Origin: an uncultured Oscillospiraceae bacterium
GTDB lineage: Bacteria > Bacillota > Clostridia > Oscillospirales > Oscillospiraceae
Direction of reading: 5' to 3'
NCBI GenBank assembly: GCA_934533005.1
Contig: CAKTBC010000037.1
Coordinates: 1-16,315 of the forward strand
DNA: 16,315 bases
Positions 1 through 5,962 of the stretch are shown piece by piece. The notes under the pieces are model-generated. The model made no database searches. It saw only the letters and a program-made list of their open reading frames with translations, and had not been told where the DNA came from. Within the stretch, counting starts at the first letter, position 1, and each line of letters opens with the position of its first letter. A program made the translations under genes and the position numbers.

Positions 1-1
1 C

Positions 2-1177
2 GTGTGCATCATCGCCACAATGATCCTCGTGATGATCTCCTCTTCCTCGTGCCTTTATTTCGGCGCGGAGGACGCCGTGATGACGCGCTTCCCGCGCGAG
101 ACGAACATCACGCTCAACGCGGAGAATACCGCGCAGCTCGAAGACGCCAATCTGGATATCTACCGCAAAGGCATTGCAGACTATGCCGCAGAGCACGACA
201 TTCCGGTGAAGAACGTACAGGACTACCGGTTCATCAATCTCTCCGGCATTCTCGACGGCGACACGGCGCAGTGCTATTACCGCCGAGCGGGAGTTTCGGT
301 CTCGTACGCGGACATCCGCGATTTCTATATCATCTCCGCGAAGGACTACGCGGCCAAAACGGGCGAGACCGTTTCTCTTGCCGACGATGAGGTGCTCTTA
401 CTGACGAACAAGTGCTCCTATGACCGCGGCACGCTGACGCTTTCCATGGAGAATGTTTCGCACACATGGCGCGTTAAGTCTGTGCAGAGCGGTTCCATCG
501 TTCCGCCGAGCGTCGGCGGGCTCGTCGCGCAGATCACGCTCATCGTGAACGATCCGGCCTCTGCCGTCGAGGGCTTCCGTACGCGGGATGAGGACGACAT
601 GACGCTGCTGCGATTCGAGTGGATCTACGGCTTTGATACCGGCCTGGACGACGAGGCGAGCATCGAGTTTGAATCCGATCTCACGAGCGCCATCGGCCAG
701 CTTGTCCCGGAGACGGACAATGAAAACTTTGGCTACAGCTACCTTATGACGAACTCACGCGGGGGAGCGAGCGAGGATTTCTACGGCAGCTACGGCGCGC
801 TCTTCTTCATCGGCATTATGCTCACGCTTGTGTTCATGCTCGCGGCGGTGCTGATCCTCTACTACAAGCAGATCTCCGAGGGCTACGAGGATCAGAAACG
901 CTTTGAGATCATGCAGAAGGTCGGCATGACGAAAAAGGAGATCCGCCGCAGCATCGATTCCCAGCTGCTGACCGTGTTCTTCCTGCCGCTGCTGCTGGCG
1001 GGTGTGCACCTTGCGTTCGCCTTCCCGATGATCCGGCGGCTGCTCGAGCTGTTCTCACTTTACAACGTCGGCCTCTTCGTCACCACGACGCTCGTGAGCT
1101 TCGGCGCTTTTGCACTGCTCTATACGATCGTCTACCGCCTGACGGCGAAGGCGTACTATAACATCGTAAGCGCATAA
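2..1177 (+). CDS. Bce/FtsX-type ABC transporter permease, 3' part
   Basis: The frame is open at the window edge, so the N-terminus and at least the first membrane segments are missing. The visible 391 residues start in a hydrophobic helix (1-21), continue with about 245 residues of extracytoplasmic domain, and end with three helices at about 267-291, 325-347 and 360-383. The cytoplasmic loop after the second visible helix (EIMQKVGMTKKEIRRSID) is the typical coupling segment of FtsX-fold permeases. The layout of a large extracellular loop before the last three helices matches the BceB group, which works with a BceA-like ATPase and often a two-component system in sensing or resisting cell-envelope antibiotics. 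The ATPase would be expected upstream, outside the window. The family call is firm; the substrate is unknown. A terminator follows directly. Confidence 0.85.
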   Translation: MCIIATMILVMISSSSCLYFGAEDAVMTRFPRETNITLNAENTAQLEDANLDIYRKGIADYAAEHDIPVKNVQDYRFINLSGILDGDTAQCYYRRAGVSVSYADIRDFYIISAKDYAAKTGETVSLADDEVLLLTNKCSYDRGTLTLSMENVSHTWRVKSVQSGSIVPPSVGGLVAQITLIVNDPASAVEGFRTRDEDDMTLLRFEWIYGFDTGLDDEASIEFESDLTSAIGQLVPETDNENFGYSYLMTNSRGGASEDFYGSYGALFFIGIMLTLVFMLAAVLILYYKQISEGYEDQKRFEIMQKVGMTKKEIRRSIDSQLLTVFFLPLLLAGVHLAFAFPMIRRLLELFSLYNVGLFVTTTLVSFGAFALLYTIVYRLTAKAYYNIVSA

Positions 1178-1184
1178 AACTTTT

Positions 1185-1218
1185 GGAAGGGCGGAGAAAA
1201 CTCCGCTCTTTCCGTTTT
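1185..1218 (+). terminator. Rho-independent terminator of the permease unit
   Basis: A G+C-rich stem (1185-1196 with 1201-1213, AAAA loop, one bulge) is followed by GTTTT. It starts 8 bases after the permease stop codon. Confidence 0.75.
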
Positions 1219-1225
1219 AAACAAA

Positions 1226-1244
1226 CCTTAAAGACCCCTTAATG
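1226..1244 (+). promoter_or_regulatory. Tandem CCTTAA repeats, possible response-regulator site
   Basis: CCTTAAAG (1226-1233) and CCTTAATG (1237-1244) are direct repeats whose starts are 11 bp apart, which is one helical turn. This is the geometry of OmpR-family regulator sites. They lie 57 bp upstream of the glycosyltransferase start, just after the preceding terminator, and no good -35/-10 pair is visible there. An activator-dependent promoter is therefore possible, but this is inference. Confidence 0.3.
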
Positions 1245-1300
1245 GCTTTTGCTCTGCGGTGCGTGATATCCTTGGCATCACAGGGAAAGGAGAAACCGCC

Positions 1301-2566
1301 ATGCAAACCGTAAAAATGATAAACTTCATCCTGATGTGCCTGTTTTTCGCCTGCTATATGTATCAGTTTTTGTACATACCCGTGTCGTGGCTGCCGCGCA
1401 AGCGGCGGGCGCAGGAGGTGCCGCTGCACCGCTTTGCAGTCCTCATCGCCGCGTGCAACGAGGAGGCTGTCATCGGAAATCTTCTGGACAGCATCAAAGC
1501 GCAGAGCTACCCCGAGCGCTTTCTCAAGGTATTCGTTGTGGCCGACAACTGCCGCGACAAAACCGCGGAGACGGCGCGCGCCCACGGCGCGGAGGTCTAT
1601 GAGCGGCACAACGCCTCGCTTCGCGGCAAGGGCTACGCGCTGGACTTCCTCCTGCGCGAGATGGAACGCCGCGCGCACAACGAATTTGACGGCTACATCG
1701 TCCTTGATGCGGACAACGTGCTCGACCGCGATTTTGTTTCGCACATGAATGAGACGTTCTCTGATGGCAAGGACATCGTCACCTGCTACCGCGATTCGAA
1801 AAACTACGGCGACAACTGGATCTCGGCGGGCTACGGCCTCTGGTTTCTGCGTGAGTCGCGCTATCTGAACGGCGCGAGATCGCGCATCGGCTCGAGCTGC
1901 GGCGTGTCCGGTACGGGCTTTCTCTTCTCGCGCGCCGTGCTCGAGGAGCAGGGCGGCGGCTGGCCGTTCCACCTGCTGACCGAGGATATCGAGTTCACCA
2001 TCGAGAACGTGACGGCGGGCCGCCGCGTCGGCTACTGCCCGGAGGCCGTGCTCTATGATGAGCAGCCCGTCCGCTTCAAGCAGTCCTGGGCACAGCGCCT
2101 GCGCTGGTCGCGCGGGTATCTGCAGGTGTTCCGCAAATACGGCGGAAAGCTCCTCTCCGGCATGTTCCGCGGCAGCTTCTCCTGCTACGATATGGCAATG
2201 AGCATCATGCCCGCAGCAGTCTTGACGGGGCTGAGCATCGTGGTAAACCTCGGCGCGGCGGCGATCAACGTGTTTCATTACCATGAATGGGACGTGCTTG
2301 CGGTGTCAGCACTGCAAACTCTTGCCAATCTCTATCTGACGCTCTTCGTCCTCGGCGCGATCACGACCGTGACGGAGTGGCGCAGCATCCATTGCACCGC
2401 CTGGAAAAAGGTCGCCTATGTATTCACGTTCCCGGCGTTCATGCTCACGTATGTGCCGATCGTGGTGCAGTCGCTCTTCGTAACACCGGAGTGGACGCAC
2501 ATCGACCACACCCGCGCCGTCACCGTGCAGCAGATCTGCGCGCCGGACTACCGCGACGCGGTATAA
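1301..2566 (+). CDS. Membrane glycosyltransferase, family GT2
   Basis: This 421-residue protein has an N-terminal helix (about 5-27), a GT-A catalytic domain and three to four C-terminal helices (about 296-322, 331-356, 371-394). The hallmark residues are all visible: the nucleotide-binding start VLIAACNEE (47-55), DAD (136-138) for metal and sugar-nucleotide binding, TED (227-229) with the catalytic base, and QRLRW (265-269), the QxxRW motif of processive GT2 enzymes such as cellulose, hyaluronan and poly-GlcNAc synthases. It probably adds sugars from a nucleotide donor to an envelope polysaccharide or lipid acceptor at the membrane. The ATG at 1301 is chosen over the one at 1259 because AAAGGAG lies 8 bases upstream and the hydrophobic helix follows directly. 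Donor and product cannot be read from the sequence. Confidence 0.9.
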   Translation: MQTVKMINFILMCLFFACYMYQFLYIPVSWLPRKRRAQEVPLHRFAVLIAACNEEAVIGNLLDSIKAQSYPERFLKVFVVADNCRDKTAETARAHGAEVYERHNASLRGKGYALDFLLREMERRAHNEFDGYIVLDADNVLDRDFVSHMNETFSDGKDIVTCYRDSKNYGDNWISAGYGLWFLRESRYLNGARSRIGSSCGVSGTGFLFSRAVLEEQGGGWPFHLLTEDIEFTIENVTAGRRVGYCPEAVLYDEQPVRFKQSWAQRLRWSRGYLQVFRKYGGKLLSGMFRGSFSCYDMAMSIMPAAVLTGLSIVVNLGAAAINVFHYHEWDVLAVSALQTLANLYLTLFVLGAITTVTEWRSIHCTAWKKVAYVFTFPAFMLTYVPIVVQSLFVTPEWTHIDHTRAVTVQQICAPDYRDAV

Positions 2567-2577
2567 AGCCCAATTAC

Positions 2578-2617
2578 CCGCTCTCGTCTTTCGCAGACGG
2601 GAGCGGACTGCATTTTT
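2578..2617 (+). terminator. Rho-independent terminator after the GT2 gene
   Basis: A 12-bp stem (2578-2589 with 2595-2606), with one T:G pair that is good in RNA, encloses the loop TTCGC. A run of five T follows at 2613-2617. It separates the glycosyltransferase from the next transcription unit. Confidence 0.8.
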
Positions 2618-2621
2618 GGAG

Positions 2622-2650
2622 TAGACAACCGCGGCAAAATGCAGTAAAAT
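2622..2650 (+). promoter_or_regulatory. Sigma-A type promoter for the glycosidase unit
   Basis: TAGACA (2622-2627) and TAAAAT (2645-2650), each one base from consensus, are 17 bp apart. The expected transcription start near 2657 gives a very short leader, with the ribosome-binding site almost at the 5' end. Confidence 0.55.
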
Positions 2651-2671
2651 CCCACCGCAGGAGGATGAACT

Positions 2672-3628
2672 ATGAAAACGAAAAAAAGGCTCCGCGCTCT
2701 GACGGGAGCCATAACGGATATCGTCCTGGCCGCGGTGATTCTGCTTGTATTTGCTTATTTCCACCACGGGAGAATGTATCTTCTGGGACGGGGCTTCGTG
2801 GAAGCGCCCGCCGCGACAGCGCAGCCCACGGCCGCCGCAGCGGCGCAGCCGACGCCCGAAACGGAAGCGCCGGACGAAACGCTGGTCGCCAACGGCCCCT
2901 TCACCGACGGAACGGTGGAGCAGACGGAGAACTCCTACCGCAGCGCCAACGTCAGCGTGAGTTGGACGCGGCACGAGTATAACGGGGAGAAGGGACTCGT
3001 CGTTTACTATATTGCGGATATCTATCTCCGCTCCCCGGAATATCTGCGCACGGCGTATGTGACGGACGGCTACCGGAGCGTGCAGGATATGGCGGCAGAA
3101 TCCAACGCCATTCTTGCCATCGACGGGGATTATGGCTTCTCGCGGGACTATGGCCCCATTGTGCGGAACGGCGTGCTCTTCCGCGACCGGGATTTTGAGG
3201 ACGCGCTTGTCTACTATGCGGATGGCTCGATGAAGATCTTCTCCTCCGGGAGACTCGACATGGACGCGGAGCTTGAAAAGGGCGCCATGCAGGTGTGGTC
3301 GTTCGGCCCGTCGCTGCTGGATGCCGAGGGGAAGAGCCTTGACCGGTTCAACACGAACATCGCCGGACTGAACCCGCGCGCGGCGCTCGGATACTATGAG
3401 CCGGGGCATTACTGCTTCGTCGCCGTGGACGGGCGCGGAGAGGGCGGCTCGCGCGGCTTCAAGCTCTCGGAGCTTTCGCGGCTTTTTGAAAGTCTCGGCT
3501 GCGCGCTTGCCTACAACTTTGACGGCGGGAAATCCGCCGTTATGGTCTGGGACGGAGATACGACCGTGAATCAGCCCTCCGGCGGCGGGCGGAACGTGAC
3601 TGACATTATCTACATTGCAAAGGAGTGA
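2672..3628 (+). CDS. Membrane-anchored phosphodiester glycosidase (NAGPA domain)
   Basis: This 318-residue protein has one N-terminal membrane helix (about 14-30), an Ala/Pro/Thr/Glu-rich linker (about 44-72) and an extracytoplasmic domain from about 90 to the end. The domain matches the phosphodiester glycosidase family (Pfam NAGPA): AILAIDGDYGF near 146-156, PIVRNGVLFRD (162-172), NPRAALGYY (234-242), FVAVDGRGEGGSRGF (249-263) and the end segment NFDGGKSAVMVW (282-293). Family members hydrolyse sugar-1-phosphodiester bonds, as in uncovering mannose-6-phosphate or cutting phosphodiester-linked glycans. In this cell it would act outside the membrane on envelope or exopolysaccharide. The start has CAGGAGG 7 bases upstream. 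It heads a unit with the next two genes. The fold call is strong; the substrate is unknown. Confidence 0.88.
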   Translation: MKTKKRLRALTGAITDIVLAAVILLVFAYFHHGRMYLLGRGFVEAPAATAQPTAAAAAQPTPETEAPDETLVANGPFTDGTVEQTENSYRSANVSVSWTRHEYNGEKGLVVYYIADIYLRSPEYLRTAYVTDGYRSVQDMAAESNAILAIDGDYGFSRDYGPIVRNGVLFRDRDFEDALVYYADGSMKIFSSGRLDMDAELEKGAMQVWSFGPSLLDAEGKSLDRFNTNIAGLNPRAALGYYEPGHYCFVAVDGRGEGGSRGFKLSELSRLFESLGCALAYNFDGGKSAVMVWDGDTTVNQPSGGGRNVTDIIYIAKE

Positions 3629-3634
3629 CCGCCG

Positions 3635-3814
3635 GTGAAAGGGAAAAATATCGTCTCGCATCTGACGGCGGCGCTCGCGCTTGCCGTGGCTGTGATATTG
3701 GTGATCGATCTTTTCTTCAACAGCGCCATGCGCCTTGCCGCGGGGCATGAATTCAAATACCTTTGTCTGGCGCTCTGTGCGTGCGCTCTCGTGTGCGCGG
3801 AAATGAAACGCTGA
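3635..3814 (+). CDS. Small two-helix membrane protein
   Basis: A 59-codon frame starts at a GTG that has AAAGGAG 9 bases upstream, formed by the last codons of the glycosidase gene; only 6 bases separate the two genes. The product has two hydrophobic stretches, residues about 9-28 (LTAALALAVAVILVIDLFF) and about 41-54 (KYLCLALCACALVC), joined by a short polar turn, and ends in EMKR. The stop TGA overlaps an ATG of the next frame (TGATG at 3812-3816). I recognise no family. Position and ribosome-binding site argue that it is real and co-translated with its neighbours; it may be a membrane partner of the glycosidase or of the LURP-one protein, which is a guess. Confidence 0.65.
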   Translation: MKGKNIVSHLTAALALAVAVILVIDLFFNSAMRLAAGHEFKYLCLALCACALVCAEMKR

Positions 3815-3834
3815 TGCGTAAGGGGAGAAACGGG

Positions 3835-4311
3835 TTGAAGCTTTATTTCAAGCAGCGGTTTTTCTCGTGGTTCGATAGCTACGATATCTACGACACCGCC
3901 ACCGGCGCGACAGCCTTCACCGTCGAGGGCAAGCTCGCGTGGGGGCATTGCCTGCACATTCTCGATCCACAGGGGCGGCATATCGCCACCGTGGAGGAGC
4001 GCGTGCTGACGCTTCTGCCGAAGTTTGAGCTGTATATCGGCGATCGGCACATCGGGGAGATACGCAAGGAGTTTACGCTTTTCCGTCCCGCGTTCGCGCT
4101 GGACTTCAACGGCTGGCGCGTGCAGGGCAGCTTCCTGGAATGGGACTACACGATCGAGGACGCGGCGGGCCGCACCGTTGCGCGCATATCAAAGGAGCTC
4201 CTCCATTGGACGGATACCTACACCATCGACGTGCCGGATGCGGGAGACGCACTGTGCGCGCTTATGGTCGTCCTCGCCATCGACGCGGAAAAGTGCTCGC
4301 GCGGCGGCTGA
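3835..4311 (+). CDS. LURP-one-related (YxjI-like) protein
   Basis: The 158 residues from the TTG at 3835 begin (M)KLYFKQRFFSWFDSYDIYD, the usual start of bacterial LURP-one-related/YxjI proteins, followed by repeated beta-strand motifs: AFTVEGKLAWGHCLHILDPQG, ELYIGDRHIGEIRKEFTLF and VARISKELLHWTDTYTIDV. The fold is a tubby-like 12-stranded barrel around a helix; bacterial members have no settled function, and some bind lipids. The TTG start is preferred because AGGGGAG lies 8 bases upstream and it fits the family start; an ATG at 3814, overlapping the previous stop, would add 7 residues but has no clear ribosome-binding site. The gene is last in the glycosidase unit. Family call is strong, role unknown. 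Confidence 0.82.
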   Translation: MKLYFKQRFFSWFDSYDIYDTATGATAFTVEGKLAWGHCLHILDPQGRHIATVEERVLTLLPKFELYIGDRHIGEIRKEFTLFRPAFALDFNGWRVQGSFLEWDYTIEDAAGRTVARISKELLHWTDTYTIDVPDAGDALCALMVVLAIDAEKCSRGG

Positions 4312-4321
4312 TACAGAACAT

Positions 4322-4363
4322 AAAATATGCTCCCGCGGAGATTTCTCCGCGGGAGCATATTTT
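4322..4363. terminator. Bidirectional terminator, perfect 20-bp palindrome
   Basis: Bases 4322-4341 are perfectly complementary to 4344-4363, with A-run and T-run at the two ends, so the hairpin can terminate transcripts in both directions. It lies between the convergent LURP-one gene (+) and GNAT gene (-), 10 and 5 bases from their stop codons. Confidence 0.9.
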
Positions 4364-4368
4364 GCATG

Positions 4369-4833
4369 TCAATCCGTGAGGATCTTTTTCACCATGATGA
4401 TCTCGTTCGTCCGGCACTCAACCGTAAAGCCGCCGCGGAGGAAGAGCGCCACGGAGGGGTTGTCTGCGGAAATATCGTCATAGAGTGTATCGACGCCGTT
4501 TTCCTTTGCCGCCGCGCACAACAGCGCGAGCCCTGCCGCGCCATAGCCCCGGCGGCGGTAAGGGGCGTACACGATCACGTCGGCGAGATATTTTTCCCCG
4601 TCAAAGTGATAGGCGATCTCCCCGACGAACTCGCCGGAAGCGCTCTCGCGGAGATAGCGGTAATACCGTCCCTCCGGGTGCGCGACCCAGCGGCCGTACC
4701 AGTCCGGCCAGCGTTCCTCCGGAAAATCCACCGTGCCGCCGTAAGCGCCGTTATAGGCCATCGTCGCTTCGTCGGCAAGCATTTTCCGCCGGAACCACAG
4801 CTCATCGGGACGGGGGAGATATGCTTCGATCAT
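4369..4833 (-). CDS. GNAT family N-acetyltransferase
   Basis: The 154-residue protein has the GCN5-related fold: a variable N-terminal half, a strand with FVGEIAYHFDGEKYLADVIV (68-87), the acetyl-CoA pyrophosphate loop YRRRGYGAAGLALL (motif A, R/Q-x-x-G-x-G/A) and the terminal segment DNPSVALFLRGGFTVE. It should transfer an acetyl group from acetyl-CoA to an amine; the acceptor cannot be inferred. Its ATG overlaps the stop of the upstream aldo/keto reductase gene in an ATGA at 4830-4833, so translation is probably coupled; the AAGGAG 14 bases upstream is somewhat far. It is the last gene of the - strand unit and ends 5 bases from the palindromic terminator. Confidence 0.85.
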   Translation of the reverse strand: MIEAYLPRPDELWFRRKMLADEATMAYNGAYGGTVDFPEERWPDWYGRWVAHPEGRYYRYLRESASGEFVGEIAYHFDGEKYLADVIVYAPYRRRGYGAAGLALLCAAAKENGVDTLYDDISADNPSVALFLRGGFTVECRTNEIIMVKKILTD

Positions 4834-5939
4834 TCTTTCGTTTCAAACTCCTTCGCTACATCCTCCAGCAGCTTGCGGATGGGCAGATGCTGCGGGCAGA
4901 CGTGCTCGCATTTGCCGCACTTGACGCAGTCGGACGCCTTGCGCCCGTCCATGGTGTGGATATCATAGTAGTAACCGGCGTTCCAGTCATGGTAGAGCTG
5001 CCGGGTGTTCATCGTGGCGAACAGGTCGGGAATGGCAATGTGCTTCGGGCAGCCGTCTGTGCAGTAGCGGCAGGAGGTGCAGGGGATGAGGTGCTTGCTG
5101 CGGAAAATGTCCTGCACGCGTCCGATCGCGGCGAGCTCGGTATCGTTGAGCGGCCGGAAGTCCGCCATGAACGAGAGATTGTCGCGCATCTGCTCCATGC
5201 TGCTCATGCCGGAGAGCACCATCATCATGCCGGGAAACCCTGCGGCAAACCGGAGCGCGTAGCTGGCCGGGCTGCCGCCGTGCAGTTCATCGAGAACGGC
5301 CTTTGCTTCCTCCGGGAGATTGACGAGATTGCCGCCCTTGACCGGCTCCATGACGATGACGGGTTTTCCGTGCTTCACACAGACCTCATAGCACTTGCGG
5401 CTCTGCACCGCGGGGTCATCGTAGTCCAAGTAGTTGAACTGGATCTGCACGACCTCGATCTCCGGATACTCAGTCAGGATCTGCTCGAGCACCTCGGCGC
5501 GGTCGTGGAACGAAATGCCGACGTGACGCACCTTACCCTCGGCCTTGAGCGCGAATGCGGTCTCATACGCGCGGCACGCCTTGAAGTGCGGATAGTTGAG
5601 CGCGCACTGCGAGTGCATCAGATAGAAATCGAAATACTCCACGCCGCAGGCGGCGAGCTGCTCTTCCAATACGGGACGAATGTCCGCCTCTGTCTTAAAA
5701 TAATTTTCGGTCAGCTTGTCTGCAAGAACGTAGCTCTCGCGCGGATAGCGGCTCGTGAGACACTCGCGCAGCGCGATTTCGCTCTTCTCCTTGAGATAGC
5801 CGTGGGCGGTGTCAAAATAATTGAATCCGGCGTCAAGAAACGCATCCACCATGCGCTCGGTCTCCTCGGTGTCGATCTCGCCGTCCTTCATCGGCAGACG
5901 CATAAAGCCGAAGCCAAAGATCTTTTTGATCTTCTCCAT
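4830..5939 (-). CDS. Aldo/keto reductase with C-terminal 4Fe-4S domain
   Basis: The 369-residue protein has an aldo/keto reductase barrel with the catalytic tetrad visible as D43 and Y48 (FDTAHGY), K75 (LADKL) and H109 (LMHSQ). The C-terminal extension carries two cluster motifs: C287-x2-C290-x2-C293-x3-C297-P and C338-x2-C341-x2-C344-x3-C348-P. Such ferredoxin-fused reductases are common in anaerobic Firmicutes and are thought to couple NAD(P)H or ferredoxin electrons to carbonyl reduction; substrates are mostly unknown. The start ATG has AAGGAG 7 bases upstream. Only 23 bases separate it from the upstream glycosyltransferase gene and no terminator lies between, so they probably form one operon with the GNAT gene behind. 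Confidence 0.92.
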   Translation of the reverse strand: MEKIKKIFGFGFMRLPMKDGEIDTEETERMVDAFLDAGFNYFDTAHGYLKEKSEIALRECLTSRYPRESYVLADKLTENYFKTEADIRPVLEEQLAACGVEYFDFYLMHSQCALNYPHFKACRAYETAFALKAEGKVRHVGISFHDRAEVLEQILTEYPEIEVVQIQFNYLDYDDPAVQSRKCYEVCVKHGKPVIVMEPVKGGNLVNLPEEAKAVLDELHGGSPASYALRFAAGFPGMMMVLSGMSSMEQMRDNLSFMADFRPLNDTELAAIGRVQDIFRSKHLIPCTSCRYCTDGCPKHIAIPDLFATMNTRQLYHDWNAGYYYDIHTMDGRKASDCVKCGKCEHVCPQHLPIRKLLEDVAKEFETKE

Positions 5940-5962
5940 ATCCGATCTCCTTTTGCGATGTT

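Noticed and set aside
1217..2284. A 355-codon - strand frame
   Set aside because: It is the complement of the GT2 gene, which carries DAD, TED and QRLRW in the correct order.
2306..3748. A 480-codon - strand frame
   Set aside because: It is antisense to the GT2 and glycosidase genes, is rich in Arg/His, has no recognisable motif and would cross a terminator and promoter.
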